Source: Aquidulcibacter sp. (GTDB lineage: Bacteria > Pseudomonadota > Alphaproteobacteria > Caulobacterales > Aquidulcibacteraceae). Taken from it: a stretch of 64,000 bases of DNA. This document shows, in pieces, positions 53,463-62,847 of the stretch. How positions within the stretch are numbered: position 1 is the stretch's first letter; the number at the start of each line of letters is the position of its first letter. The stretch is from positions 62,001-126,000 of the forward strand of contig JAPZTJ010000004.1 of assembly GCA_027532555.1 (NCBI GenBank), read 5' to 3'. Below the pieces are notes generated by a model. The model did no database searches. It was not told the origin of the DNA and was given only the letters and a program-made list of their open reading frames with translations. The position numbers were made by a program, and so were the translations under genes.

Positions 53463-54215
53463 ATGACACATTTCAGCAAGACATTTGGCTTGGCCATTGC
53501 CCTGGCACTCGGCGCAGCAGCAGCCATAACGGGTCCTTCGTACGCAGATCGAAAGGCAACGGAAAATCAGCGCGCGCAAGAGGGAAAGCTTCTTCAAATG
53601 CCTGTGACGGATTTTCTGTTCAATTCGTCTATGGTTAGCACCAGCAAAGTAGGTGAGGTGCTAAAGCCAGGCGAGGTGATTGGCCGCTTCGATGTCCAAG
53701 TTACCCAAACAGCGCGATTGAAAGTCGACACAATCTCGCGTCGTGGCAGCTATCCCAAGTCTGTGCCTGCTGGGACGGTTTTGTTTCAAGTCCAATTGGA
53801 TAATGGCGTCGGTTATTGCGCCCCTTTGCAGCAGGATCAGGGTTTGCGGCGCGCCCAGTGCTTCCGAGATATCAATAAGGATGGCACGTTTGATGCGGGC
53901 TATGTCACCGACTATATTGACCGTGGTCTACGTATCTATGGCGCGCGCTTGCAAGGCCTGTCGCCTATTCCTCAAACGCCCTATGAAGTGACACCCGGCG
54001 ATTTAATCCCCTCAGAGCCGGCGGACGTGGTTTTTCGCAGCATCTTAGGCAACACTGTCAAGTTTGATTACAAACTCAACGGGGCCAAATTGAGCGAAAA
54101 GGAATGCCAGATAGACGGCAAAACGCCCTGCCAAATACTAGGCCAAACCTATCTGTTTGAAGTCCAATCTGGCGACATCAAAATTATCGCGCATGGTGAT
54201 CGAACTTCATCGTAA
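53463..54215 (+). CDS. Secreted protein with an EF-hand-like motif
   Basis: A 250-residue protein with a signal peptide (GLAIALALGAAAAITGPSYA). ATG 53463 follows AGAGG. The body is beta-rich and contains the calcium-loop-like DINKDGTFD at residues 136-144 (D-x-N-x-D-G-x-x-D), preceded by cysteines in GVGYCAPLQ and AQCFRD, which could pair. Two more Cys, KECQIDGKTPCQIL, lie near the C-terminus. I do not recognise the family. It is upstream of a cytochrome P450 gene, with an intergenic gap of about 130 bases. Confidence 0.7.
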   Translation: MTHFSKTFGLAIALALGAAAAITGPSYADRKATENQRAQEGKLLQMPVTDFLFNSSMVSTSKVGEVLKPGEVIGRFDVQVTQTARLKVDTISRRGSYPKSVPAGTVLFQVQLDNGVGYCAPLQQDQGLRRAQCFRDINKDGTFDAGYVTDYIDRGLRIYGARLQGLSPIPQTPYEVTPGDLIPSEPADVVFRSILGNTVKFDYKLNGAKLSEKECQIDGKTPCQILGQTYLFEVQSGDIKIIAHGDRTSS

Positions 54216-54349
54216 GCGATGCACTGAGATCACCAGCAGGCGGGCATCGCATCAAATATGCACGCACGCCCTTGACCCTAGCGGCCAGACAGTCCCATCG
54301 TCCCGGTAACAAGGCCTACACTGAAGAGGCCAGACGGGGAGCTCAAAAG

Positions 54350-55636
54350 ATGTCCGCTGATCCAATTCTACCAGAAGAACTCTCGCGTGCGGTCGTCAGT
54401 CCAAAGACCTATGCGGACCAGGCCGTAATGGATGCCACTTTTGCAAAGATCAGGACGGACTATCCGTTGGCAAAAACCCAGATGGCAGATTTTGAGCCTT
54501 TCTGGTTTGTCTCAAAGCATGCCGATATTCTGGAGATTAGTCGCCAGAACGACTTGTTTTTGAGTGGCGAATTGCCCACGACCCTGACGACCAAGTCGGT
54601 CGATGAAAAGGTCCGCAAGCAAACCGGGGGCTCTCCGCATTTGATCCGTACCTTGGTGCAAATGGATGCGCCCGATCACCCGAAGTTCCGCGTCATGACC
54701 CAAGCTTGGTTTATGCCGCAGAATTTGCGTAAGCTTGAAGACCAAATTCGCAAAATCGCTCGCATGTATGTCGATAAAATGGCTGGCATGGGGGGGCAAT
54801 GCGACTTCTTGAATGATATTGCGCTCTTTTTCCCTTTGCGTGTCATCATGGAAATTTTAGGCGTGCCAGAGGTGGATGAGCCCCGGATGTTGAAGCTCAC
54901 CCAGGAATTGTTTGGGGCGCAAGACCCAGAGATGAACCGGTCTGGTGGCGAGCTTGAGGACGAACAAAAGGCCCTGGCCGATATTCAAGCTGTCCTGATG
55001 GACTTCTTCATGTATTTCAACCAGATCACAGAAGCGCGCCGGGCCAATCCAACTGGCGATGTTGCCACTGTCATTGCCAACGCCAAGATGGACGGAGAGC
55101 CGATTGGTGCGTTTGAAGCCGTCAGTTATTACACCATTATTGCCACCGCCGGTCATGACACGACGTCTTCTTCGACCGCAGCAGGCCTATTTGGTTTGAT
55201 CCAAAATCCCGACCAGTTGGCAGCCGTTCAGAAAGATCTAAACCTGATCCACGGCTTGGTGGATGAATCGATCCGATGGGCGACGCCAGTGCGCCACTTC
55301 ATGCGCTCTGCAACCGCGGACTATGATTTGCGCGGCCAGACAATCAAGAAGGGCGACTGGCTGATGCTGTCCTATCCCTCTGGCAATCGCGACGAGGAAG
55401 TATTTGACGATCCTTATACCTTCCGCCTTGATCGCACCCCGAATAAGCACTTGGCCTTTGGCTATGGCGCGCATTTGTGTTTAGGCCAGCATTTGGCCAA
55501 GCTGGAGATGCGGATATTCTGGGAAGAACTCCTACCGCGCCTCAAATCCGTCGAATTTGCAGGCGAACCCAAGCTTTCGGAAGCCAATTTCGTTGGCGGG
55601 CTTAAGAACCTGCCAATCCGTTATGTAATGGACTGA
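54350..55636 (+). CDS. Cytochrome P450
   Basis: A 428-residue soluble bacterial P450 from ATG 54350, preceded by GGGAG. The I-helix oxygen-binding motif is AGHDTTSSS near residue 265, the K-helix ExxR is DESIRWATPVRH, and the heme loop FGYGAHLCLGQHLA gives the axial Cys near 376. The overall sequence (LVQMDAPDHPKFRVMTQAWF) is like the CYP families acting on terpenes, steroids or fatty acids, but the substrate cannot be told. No ferredoxin or reductase is adjacent, so electron partners must come from elsewhere. The next gene starts three bases after the stop. Confidence 0.93.
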   Translation: MSADPILPEELSRAVVSPKTYADQAVMDATFAKIRTDYPLAKTQMADFEPFWFVSKHADILEISRQNDLFLSGELPTTLTTKSVDEKVRKQTGGSPHLIRTLVQMDAPDHPKFRVMTQAWFMPQNLRKLEDQIRKIARMYVDKMAGMGGQCDFLNDIALFFPLRVIMEILGVPEVDEPRMLKLTQELFGAQDPEMNRSGGELEDEQKALADIQAVLMDFFMYFNQITEARRANPTGDVATVIANAKMDGEPIGAFEAVSYYTIIATAGHDTTSSSTAAGLFGLIQNPDQLAAVQKDLNLIHGLVDESIRWATPVRHFMRSATADYDLRGQTIKKGDWLMLSYPSGNRDEEVFDDPYTFRLDRTPNKHLAFGYGAHLCLGQHLAKLEMRIFWEELLPRLKSVEFAGEPKLSEANFVGGLKNLPIRYVMD

Positions 55637-55638
55637 TC

Positions 55639-56298
55639 ATGCGTTTTGCACCCTTTGTGATACTTCTAACATTTGCAGCCGGGGCTGGGGCCCAAGCCCA
55701 AGAAACGGCACCCGCTGTTGCTCCGGCCCCTGTGCCAGAGGTAACCGTCAATCTTGGACGCAAAGCCCCTGCCAGCCCCATAATCGCGCCTTTAGAAACC
55801 AAGCAATTTGAGCTACCGCAAGAGTTTAACCCTAGCGCGGCGCCTACCGTGCCAACAGACTCAACGCTACCGGCCTTACCTAGTCCGGCAGCGGCACCAA
55901 CCGCCCCACGCGGCCCACTGACGCCCACGGAAATTGCCCGCGAAATTGCCCCAAACTTCGATGTCTCGCGCGAATACACCCGCCTTGTGCAATGTTATGG
56001 CACGGCGGACTTCATGGGGGCGATAACCCGTATCCAAGCGAGCCGACCTGGTGCACCAAAACAGGTTGTTGGTGTGGCGCGTGAGATTATGGCCCTAAGT
56101 GACGCTATGCAGCCGATGGTTTTAGCGGCGTCCACTGTACGCGGCGAACCCCGCTTTCGGGCCGATTATGATGCGTTTGCCCGCCAAGGCCAACGCGAGC
56201 TTGCCGGGGCAAAAAATCCAAATGTTGTGATGCAACGCCGCCTTGCCACTTTAGAGGCTTGTCGTCGCGATGTCACACGCTGGCGCAAAGAGGGTTAG
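55639..56298 (+). CDS. Secreted Pro/Ala-rich hypothetical protein
   Basis: A 219-residue protein that follows the P450 gene almost directly. It has a signal peptide (MRFAPFVILLTFAAGAGAQA), then a disordered Pro/Ala region (about 22-100) and a compact C-terminal helical domain (TPTEIAREIAPNFDVSREY, TRLVQCYGTADFMGAITRI, then LATLEACRRDVTRW). Two Cys may form a disulfide. No family recognised. Its stop is 4 bases before the MTAP start, so the P450-hypothetical-MTAP genes may form one transcript. Confidence 0.72.
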   Translation: MRFAPFVILLTFAAGAGAQAQETAPAVAPAPVPEVTVNLGRKAPASPIIAPLETKQFELPQEFNPSAAPTVPTDSTLPALPSPAAAPTAPRGPLTPTEIAREIAPNFDVSREYTRLVQCYGTADFMGAITRIQASRPGAPKQVVGVAREIMALSDAMQPMVLAASTVRGEPRFRADYDAFARQGQRELAGAKNPNVVMQRRLATLEACRRDVTRWRKEG

Positions 56299-56302
56299 CG
56301 GC

Positions 56303-57166
56303 ATGTCAAACTGGGTTTTAGGTGTTATTGGTGGCTCTGGCCTGTATGATATTCCGGGCCTTTCGGGTGAATGGCGGACGATCGAGAGCCCTTGGGGCGA
56401 ACCGTCTGATCAGATTTTTGACGCTGAACTGGATGGTCAACGCGTGGTGTTTCTGCCCCGTCATGGGCGCGGACACCGCATTTCCCCGTCAGAACTCAAT
56501 AGCCGCGCGAACATTGACGTTCTGAAGCGGGCAGGGGTGACCGACATTTTGTCTATCTCGGCCGTTGGCTCGCTCAAGGAAGAATTCCCGCCTGGCCATT
56601 TTGTGGTGGTGGATCAATTTATCGATCGAACCTTTGCACGGCCAAAAAGCTTCTTTGGTACGGGCCTCGTTGCTCATGTGTCGGTGGCCCATCCTATCTG
56701 TCCCCGTTTGGCAGGGCTTGCAGCTGAAGCGGCACGTCGCTCGGGTGCAGAGGTTACTGAAGGCGGCACCTATTTAGTGATGGAAGGCCCGCAGTTTTCA
56801 ACGCTCGCAGAAAGCAACCTCTACCGCTCGTGGGGGTGTTCGGTAATCGGCATGACCAATATGCCCGAAGCTAAGCTCGCCCGCGAAGCTGAATTGCCCT
56901 ATGCCTCGGTCTGCATGGTGACAGATTATGATTGTTGGAACGAAGACCATGCAGCGGTGGAAGTTTCGGCAATCCTAGAAGTCATGCATGCCAACTCCAC
57001 CAAAGCAAAGGCCTTGGTAGCGGACTTGGCACGGTCGCTCAAGTCGTTGGATCGGACACCGTCCCCAATTGATACGTGCCTCGATTATGCGTTGATTACG
57101 TCACCAGAAGCCCGCGACCCCGGGCTTCTGGCTAAGCTATCCGCCGTAGCAGGGCGGGTGCTTTAA
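56303..57166 (+). CDS. mtnP: S-methyl-5'-thioadenosine phosphorylase
   Basis: Cleaves methylthioadenosine to adenine and methylthioribose 1-phosphate in methionine salvage. 287 residues from ATG 56303, which has GAGGG before it. Motifs include GVIGGSGLYDIPG at 8-20, the phosphate region FLPRHGRGHRISPSELN, SAVGSLKEEFPPGHFVVVDQFIDRT (quoted in parts: VGSLKEEFPPGHFVVVDQF), and GMTNMPEAKLAREAEL. The adenine produced could feed the adenine deaminase at 23227. Confidence 0.93.
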   Translation: MSNWVLGVIGGSGLYDIPGLSGEWRTIESPWGEPSDQIFDAELDGQRVVFLPRHGRGHRISPSELNSRANIDVLKRAGVTDILSISAVGSLKEEFPPGHFVVVDQFIDRTFARPKSFFGTGLVAHVSVAHPICPRLAGLAAEAARRSGAEVTEGGTYLVMEGPQFSTLAESNLYRSWGCSVIGMTNMPEAKLAREAELPYASVCMVTDYDCWNEDHAAVEVSAILEVMHANSTKAKALVADLARSLKSLDRTPSPIDTCLDYALITSPEARDPGLLAKLSAVAGRVL

Positions 57167-57325
57167 AGCATCTGCCTTCACTTCTCCGCGAGACACCGAG
57201 AAAAGCGGGCGTTTGAATGAGCGTGCCCTTTACCATACCCCCCTGCCTGCAGTAGGGAGCGCCCCGGAATTCGTGGTGACCTCAAGGTCGATTTCCTACA
57301 GTCAGTGAAGGACAAAGGTCTCACC

Positions 57326-58747
57326 ATGCGTCAGTTTTCAGCGGCCAGCGTCGCGCTCGCCTTGGTTGCCTCTTTACCCGGTCATTCAATGGCCCAAACG
57401 ACGAATGGCAAAATCGAATCTGGCGAGCAAAACAAAATTTTGCCTGATTGGCTGAAGATATCTGGCGAAGCGCGCGTTCGCTACGAAAGCCTCGACGGAC
57501 AGTTCCGCGCAGGCGGCAGAGGCGGCGATCAGGCTTTGGCCTTTCGGACCCTGATTTTGGCGGAAGCTAAGTTTGACCCCGTCACGTTCGGTCTCGAGTT
57601 GCAAGATAGTCGCAAGGAACTAAATGACTCAGGATCGACGCTTAGCGCGTCGCTGGTCAATCCGCTCGATGTCCTGCGGGCCTACGCGTCCTTTGATCTG
57701 AGCGGAACTGGCTTGGCCACAGCGTTGAAACAGGACAAAGCGCGCCTGAAACTTGGTCGCCAAACCTTGGATATAGGCGGTCGGCGTATCCTTGAGCGTG
57801 CGGATATGGCCAATGTGTTGCTAAACTTCACGGGGGCTTATTGGCAGTCGAGTAATGCGCGCGGCGATGCTTGGAATGTGGTTGCCGTGGTGCCAGTGGG
57901 GCGCTTGCCGCAAGATCGGTCCAGCCTCGAAAAGAATGAAATGCAGGCTGACCGCGAGGAATGGTCGCGGTTGCTCTTAGGCGTACATTATCGCCGCGCT
58001 AATCTGCTCGGCGACCTGTTGCCACAGACATCGGGGGAGTTGTTCGTCTTTCGCTTGAAAGAGCATGATACGGCCAGGACCAATACCCCCAATCGCGACT
58101 ATTTTCAGCCGGGCTTTCGCTTGTTCCGGCCACCGCAAAAGAGCCAGTGGGATTTTGAACTAGATACCTCGTGGCGCACTGGGACCCGTCGGGCAAGTGC
58201 TGCGCCTACCGATACAATCGATTTAAAGGTACGGGCTTTCGCCGCCCACGCTCACATTGGCTATACGTTTGATGCCCCATGGGAGCCCCGAGTAGGGATT
58301 GATTGGGATTTTGCCTCGGGCGACCGTAATCCCAATGACCTCAATTTTGATCAGGCGGAGCGTTTGTTTGGTGGGCGGCGCACCGACCTCGGCAATACAG
58401 GCATTCATGGGCCATTGACCCCTGCTAATATCAATGCACCCGGTGGACGTATCGAGCTAAAACCCAATGCCCGGACGGACCTGCGTCTTGCGTTCAAGGT
58501 CGCACATTTGGACGAGGCACGCGACGCGTGGGTGGTCGCTCGTGTTCAGGACCGAACGGGCCAATCTGGCACCTTTATCGGTACCACGATTGATGGCCGT
58601 GCCCGCTATTGGCTGCAGCCCAATAAGCTTCGGTTAGAAGTGGGTGCATCTGCCTTGATTCCGGGGCGTTTTGCGAGGACCGCCCCTAATGCTTCACGCC
58701 AAGGGACAACCCACTATGGCTATATGGCCATAACCAGAATGTTCTGA
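57326..58747 (+). CDS. Outer-membrane porin, alginate-export-like
   Basis: A 473-residue secreted protein from ATG 57326 with a signal peptide ending HSMAQ. The body alternates amphipathic strands with charged turns and ends in Phe (YMAITRMF), the usual signal for beta-barrel insertion. LKISGEARVRYESLDGQFRAG and KLGRQTLDIGGRRILERADM are hallmarks of the Alginate_exp (AlgE-like) porin domain. The exported or imported substrate is unknown. It ends 7 bases from the convergent DLH gene. Confidence 0.85.
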   Translation: MRQFSAASVALALVASLPGHSMAQTTNGKIESGEQNKILPDWLKISGEARVRYESLDGQFRAGGRGGDQALAFRTLILAEAKFDPVTFGLELQDSRKELNDSGSTLSASLVNPLDVLRAYASFDLSGTGLATALKQDKARLKLGRQTLDIGGRRILERADMANVLLNFTGAYWQSSNARGDAWNVVAVVPVGRLPQDRSSLEKNEMQADREEWSRLLLGVHYRRANLLGDLLPQTSGELFVFRLKEHDTARTNTPNRDYFQPGFRLFRPPQKSQWDFELDTSWRTGTRRASAAPTDTIDLKVRAFAAHAHIGYTFDAPWEPRVGIDWDFASGDRNPNDLNFDQAERLFGGRRTDLGNTGIHGPLTPANINAPGGRIELKPNARTDLRLAFKVAHLDEARDAWVVARVQDRTGQSGTFIGTTIDGRARYWLQPNKLRLEVGASALIPGRFARTAPNASRQGTTHYGYMAITRMF

Positions 58748-58754
58748 CGCAAGC

Positions 58755-59408
58755 TCAACTACGATCAAATAGATTGAGAGTTCGCGCCCAAGCAATATCT
58801 GCTTGAGTCGGGTCAAAATCATGCCCACGGTCTGAGAAGAAGCCGTGGCCAGCCGGATACAGATGGATCGGCACTTGAGGATGGGCGACGCGAACTTCAT
58901 TGACCAAGCTTAAAGGAATGCCGGGATCGGCATCGCCATAGTGCAGTTCAATCGGCACACTCGGGGTTTCGGCCAGAAACATATTGATCATCCGGCCATA
59001 AAAACCTGAAGCCGCGGTCACACCCGCACAGCGGCAGGCAGCCACCCATGCGACCGTGCCGCCCCAACAAAAGCCCGTTACAAAGATGCGCGATTGGGTC
59101 TGGCGCAATACATCAATCGCGGCTTGGGTATCGGCCGTGACTTGATCCCACGACGTAGCACGTACGGCAGAAAGGCCCTTTTGTATCCCGTCTTGATCAT
59201 AAGGGGCTGTAAAGCCTGCTTCGATGCGGTCGAAATAGGCAGGCGCAATCACGTCATAGCCATCTCCGGCAAAACGGCTGCATAGCGCTCTAATATTGGC
59301 GTTAAGCCCGAAAATCTCCTGCGCCACGACCAAACCACCGCGGCGCTGGGTGCCCGTGGCTGGCTCCAACAGCGCTGGGATACCCGTTGATAGCGTGATC
59401 ATTGGCAT
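58755..59408 (-). CDS. Dienelactone hydrolase family protein
   Basis: A 217-residue alpha/beta hydrolase from ATG 59408. The nucleophile elbow is GFCWGGTVA, with Cys114, as in true dienelactone hydrolases; Glu31 (AQEIFGLN) is the accessory residue, and acid and base lie in GDADPGIPL and PAGHGFFSDRG. The enzyme hydrolyses lactones such as dienelactone; alternative substrates are common. It starts 4 bases after the NUDIX gene, so both are one unit. Confidence 0.9.
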   Translation of the reverse strand: MPMITLSTGIPALLEPATGTQRRGGLVVAQEIFGLNANIRALCSRFAGDGYDVIAPAYFDRIEAGFTAPYDQDGIQKGLSAVRATSWDQVTADTQAAIDVLRQTQSRIFVTGFCWGGTVAWVAACRCAGVTAASGFYGRMINMFLAETPSVPIELHYGDADPGIPLSLVNEVRVAHPQVPIHLYPAGHGFFSDRGHDFDPTQADIAWARTLNLFDRS

Positions 59409-59412
59409 GAGT

Positions 59413-60180
59413 TTACCCTCGCATCGCTGTGTCGAGTTTTTCTTCGGTGATAGGATAGCCAAGGTCAGAACGTATCTTCAAGACGCCATTTTCGATCACC
59501 GGCTGGACGATACCTTGCGGGCGAGCTGCCACATCTGCCAAAGCTTGTTCGACAGTTTTGGACAGGGCCAAAAGCTCCAAGTTGCGCGCGGTCGGGAAAA
59601 TGATCTTGCGACGACCTGCAGCCAGATCATCCAAGGCTGCTTGCGGCTTGATCCAAACAAGATCGACTGCCTCGCTACCATCTTGCACTCCGTCTTGGCC
59701 TGCCGGAACTGGTGTCAGATAAAAGCGCGTGTCAAAGCGTTTATGTAGGGCCGGGGGTGGGATCCAGCGCGCAAAGGGGCGAAGCTCGCTGGTAGCTAGC
59801 TTTAGGCCATGGCCGCGCACCAAGGGCTGAAACAAGGTTGCGTCGCGGTCCACGCGTTTACGCATGTCCGTTAAATCGAGTGCCTTCTGGCCAATCGGTT
59901 CGCCATTGCGGGTTGCGAGTAAGATGCCCGTCTCTTCATAGGCCTCCCGCAAAGCAGCCACACGTGCAGCGCGCTCTTCCGCGTCTAAGCCTTCCAGGCC
60001 CTCAGCTGCTTCTAGCCAGCCATCATCAAAGTCAGCGGGATCGACTTTGCCGCCGGGCCATACCATCGCACCACCGGCAAAGCCGATATTGGCGTGGCGC
60101 TCCACCATCATGACTTCCAGTCCGTCTGCGCCATCACGCACCAACAAAATTGTCGCAGCGGGAAATAAAGTGTCATCCAT
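59413..60180 (-). CDS. NUDIX hydrolase, NUDT19-like
   Basis: A 255-residue protein with a split NUDIX box: VWPGGKVDPADFDDGW near residue 42, then an insert and AALREAYEETGILLATRNG near 75-90, giving the REUXEEXGU core. Long inserts and this length fit the NUDT19/RP2-type diphosphatases, which act on CoA or nucleotide-linked substrates. The catalytic Glu residues are kept. It is followed by the dienelactone hydrolase gene 4 bases on and is divergent from an alpha/beta hydrolase. Confidence 0.88.
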   Translation of the reverse strand: MDDTLFPAATILLVRDGADGLEVMMVERHANIGFAGGAMVWPGGKVDPADFDDGWLEAAEGLEGLDAEERAARVAALREAYEETGILLATRNGEPIGQKALDLTDMRKRVDRDATLFQPLVRGHGLKLATSELRPFARWIPPPALHKRFDTRFYLTPVPAGQDGVQDGSEAVDLVWIKPQAALDDLAAGRRKIIFPTARNLELLALSKTVEQALADVAARPQGIVQPVIENGVLKIRSDLGYPITEEKLDTAMRG

Positions 60181-60242
60181 CTTGAGGTTTCCGTTTCGTC
60201 ATGATCTTGCAAACTGCGCGTCGGCGTTCCACACGCTCTGTC

Positions 60243-61016
60243 ATGAACGACGTTGTGACCCATGCCAAGCATCTTTTGAACCAATCCGGCCAGCCAAAGC
60301 GGCGGGCGGTTCCCCGTGTGAGCCCACTCCTGCATCAAGCCGATCACCACATGGTCGGTGAAGAAGGGGCGCAGATTGCCAGCTGGCATCTGTTAGGCCA
60401 CCGCTATGAGTCCCCGCCTGTGCTTTTGGTGCATGGGTGGGAAGATGACACCAGCCTGTGGTCGCCCCTTATTGACCTTTTGAATCAGCGTGGCCGCAGC
60501 ATTGTTGCCTTTGATCTGCCGGGCCATGGCCATAGCGATGGGGATCGCTGCAGCCTGGAATTGGCAGCGGACGCTATCTTGGCTCTGCAAGCGCGCTTTG
60601 GGCCTTTTTCCGGCGCTGCAACGCATTCTTTTGGCGGGCCCGCCTTGGCAAAAGCTTTCCAACAAGGGTTGGAGCTAGCTCAAGTGGTGCTGATTTCCCC
60701 GCCTGTTGCCCAAGCACGCCAGTTTGAACGGGCTTGGCGGCGCTATGGCGTCGAAGAGCCGATGATTGAAGCAGCTTTGGCGCTTGGTCATGCGGAGAGC
60801 CGCTTCTTTGACTTGGCAGCCGCTGCGCCAAGTATGAAAGCCGAAGCCTTGTTCATCCATTCCCTCGATGACGAGCAATGCCCGGCTTTCGAGGGTAAAC
60901 GTGCGGCAGAAGCCTGGCCCGGCGCGCGTTTCTGGCCTGTCGATGGCCTCGGCCACCGCGCTTTGGTGCAAGATGACGAAGTGGTGTCGATGGCAGCGAG
61001 CTGGCTAGATAATTAA
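60243..61016 (+). CDS. Alpha/beta hydrolase family protein
   Basis: A 257-residue hydrolase from ATG 60243. It shows the oxyanion turn LVHGWEDDTSLWSPLID, DLPGHGHSDG, the nucleophile in ATHSFGGPALAKAF (Ser, but with His before it, so the motif is HSFGG), and the catalytic His in DGLGHRALVQ. The ends match a peroxidase/esterase-like fold without a lid signature. Substrate unknown. Its end overlaps thrB convergently by four bases. Confidence 0.85.
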   Translation: MNDVVTHAKHLLNQSGQPKRRAVPRVSPLLHQADHHMVGEEGAQIASWHLLGHRYESPPVLLVHGWEDDTSLWSPLIDLLNQRGRSIVAFDLPGHGHSDGDRCSLELAADAILALQARFGPFSGAATHSFGGPALAKAFQQGLELAQVVLISPPVAQARQFERAWRRYGVEEPMIEAALALGHAESRFFDLAAAAPSMKAEALFIHSLDDEQCPAFEGKRAAEAWPGARFWPVDGLGHRALVQDDEVVSMAASWLDN

Positions 61017-61978
61017 GGCGCGCCGTAGTCTGAAGCGTCTCGCGCCGCTCGGTGGAAGGCGAGCCGGCCTGCATAATCACGTGGATCTTTCTTGCGCACC
61101 AAGGCCCCGTCCATCGGCGTCATCCAATCGACTAAGCGGGTGAGGAAGAAGCGCAGCGCCGCACCACGCGCCAGAAGGGGCAGGGCAGCGCGTTCTGCCG
61201 TGCTCAAGGGCCGCACGCTCTCATAGCCTGAAATCAGGGCGCGGCCTTTGACCATATCGAACTCTCGCCCATTGGCTTCAAAACACCACGCATTTAGCAT
61301 CACCGCGACGTCATAAGCCAAAAAGTCGTTACAGGCGAAGTAGAAGTCAATCAGGCCGCTAACTTCGTCACCCAGAAATAAGACATTGTCGGGAAACAAA
61401 TCGGCGTGGATGATGCCGCGCGGCAGATCCTTGGGCCAGTCAGACTTAAAGCGTTCGAGGTCGCCTTGGATAGCGGCAGCAATGCCAGGCTCCAGCGCTT
61501 CTGCATGCCGTGCCCGGCCTTTCCAAAGGTCCGCCCAATTATCAGGCCCCAAGTCATTCGGCCGCGACAAGGGAAAGCCTTCTAGTGCCTGATGCAACTG
61601 GGCCAGTGCGGCTCCCACCGCGCGCGCATGGCTGGCCGGTGGCCTCTTGGACGAGACCCCGTCGAGGAAGCTGCACAGGGCTGTGGGTTTACCCCGGATC
61701 ATCTGCACCACTTGATCATCTTGCGTGCGGATAGGGCGGGCAGCGGGGAGGCCTGCATTGGCAGCGCGCTCCGTCAGTCCCAGATAAAACGGCAAATCCT
61801 CCAGTGCGACAGACTTCTCATAAATCGTCATAATGAAGCGGCCTTGGGCGGCCTCTACCAAGAAATTTGAGTTCTGAACGCCTTCGGCGATGCCTTTGAA
61901 GTTTCGCAGGCCACTTAGCCCCCAACCCTGCAACAGGATCGCTAATTCTTCGTCGGTTGGTTCAGTATAGACAGCCAT
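61013..61978 (-). CDS. thrB: Homoserine kinase (type II, ThrB)
   Basis: Phosphorylates homoserine on the way to threonine. The 321-residue protein belongs to the choline-kinase-like type II form common in alphaproteobacteria, not the GHMP type. GIAEGVQNSNFLVEAAQGRF near residue 30-49, RGIIHADLFPDNVLFLGD near 190 (catalytic HxDxxxxN) and LIDFYFACNDFLAYDVAVML near 210 are the family landmarks. It follows the Smr-like gene by 6 bases on the same strand. Confidence 0.95.
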   Translation of the reverse strand: MAVYTEPTDEELAILLQGWGLSGLRNFKGIAEGVQNSNFLVEAAQGRFIMTIYEKSVALEDLPFYLGLTERAANAGLPAARPIRTQDDQVVQMIRGKPTALCSFLDGVSSKRPPASHARAVGAALAQLHQALEGFPLSRPNDLGPDNWADLWKGRARHAEALEPGIAAAIQGDLERFKSDWPKDLPRGIIHADLFPDNVLFLGDEVSGLIDFYFACNDFLAYDVAVMLNAWCFEANGREFDMVKGRALISGYESVRPLSTAERAALPLLARGAALRFFLTRLVDWMTPMDGALVRKKDPRDYAGRLAFHRAARDASDYGAP

Positions 61979-61984
61979 GATTAA

Positions 61985-62431
61985 CTATCGCACCTTTGCC
62001 GACAGTCTGACAATCCAGCCGCCGCCGTGGGCCGGCATCGCGCGCACGGCATGGCCATGCTTAATTGCATCGCGCAGCCGCCGACCGACAGGCTGAAACA
62101 AAGTCTCGCCTCCACCAGGCGTCGGCGGATCAAATCGGAACCACAGTTTAACTTCTTCGTCGCGGCGTTGGTCGTGGAGCGCAGCTTCTACAAGCGCCAA
62201 AGCTTCAACCGCGCCTTTGCCGTTTAAGTCAAAAACCTGAGAGACGTCCAGATTTTCGGTTGATAGAGCGTTAGCGTCATCGGGTTCGAAAAAAGGCAAG
62301 TTTATCAATCTCTGAGCAAAGTTGCTGAAGGAGTCATGAATCACGCGGGAGGGCGTGAACCACCTGTTTACGTAAAAGGTACTGAAATTCATTTTATAGC
62401 AAGGTCTTGGGAAGATTCGATTCACAATCAC
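61985..62431 (-). CDS. Hypothetical protein with a Smr-like domain
   Basis: A frame of up to 148 residues, upstream of and probably co-transcribed with thrB. The start is uncertain: the part before about residue 42 (MIVNRIFPRPCYKMNFSTF) does not look conserved, and a start further in would give about 100 residues. The C-terminal part, QVFDLNGKGAVEALALVEAAL then TLFQPVGRRLRDAIKHGHAV and GGGWIVRL, recalls the Smr domain of MutS-related nucleases, in which DLHG is the hallmark; here it is DLNG. The match is weak, and other folds are possible. Confidence 0.45.
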   Translation of the reverse strand: MIVNRIFPRPCYKMNFSTFYVNRWFTPSRVIHDSFSNFAQRLINLPFFEPDDANALSTENLDVSQVFDLNGKGAVEALALVEAALHDQRRDEEVKLWFRFDPPTPGGGETLFQPVGRRLRDAIKHGHAVRAMPAHGGGWIVRLSAKVR

Positions 62432-62526
62432 CCGTCACATTGTCCCTGCGAGAGGCTAAAACGGCACCTCGGTGAAAAAAGCACTTGGCCCAGAATGTGG
62501 TCAATATGGTTAGGGGAAAGACTAAA

Positions 62527-62808
62527 ATGGCTTATGATATGAGCAGCGCTTTAGAGGTCACAATGACCACAGAAATTGAGACCAATGAAGCAGGCACCGA
62601 TCTGTTTGCTTTGGGCTTGTCGCATGCAACTGGCGTTGGTGCCGACATGGATTATGTCGCAGCGCACAAGTGGTTCAATATTGCTGCTATGCGCGGCGAT
62701 AGCGAAGCAAAGCAGCGTCGCCAAGAATTAACGGCGATGATGACCCAGAGCCAAGTTTCGGCAGCACAGCGCGCCGCTCGCGAATGGCTTCAGCGCACCG
62801 CAAACTAA
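62527..62808 (+). CDS. Small SEL1-like repeat protein
   Basis: A 93-residue protein from ATG 62527, with AGGGGAAAG about 7 bases before it. The middle, LFALGLSHATGVGADMDYVAAHKWFNIAAMRGDSEAKQRR (quoted in parts: LGLSHATGVGADMDYVAAHKWF, NIAAMRGD), is one SEL1 repeat: A-G-N-A style with YxxAxKWFNxAAxxG, typically a protein-interaction module. There is no signal peptide. Similar short proteins occur widely in alphaproteobacteria; no partner is visible here. Confidence 0.82.
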   Translation: MAYDMSSALEVTMTTEIETNEAGTDLFALGLSHATGVGADMDYVAAHKWFNIAAMRGDSEAKQRRQELTAMMTQSQVSAAQRAAREWLQRTAN

Positions 62809-62847
62809 TCTGCCTTCATTGTCAGGCCGTTGATGCGGTTTGAACAC

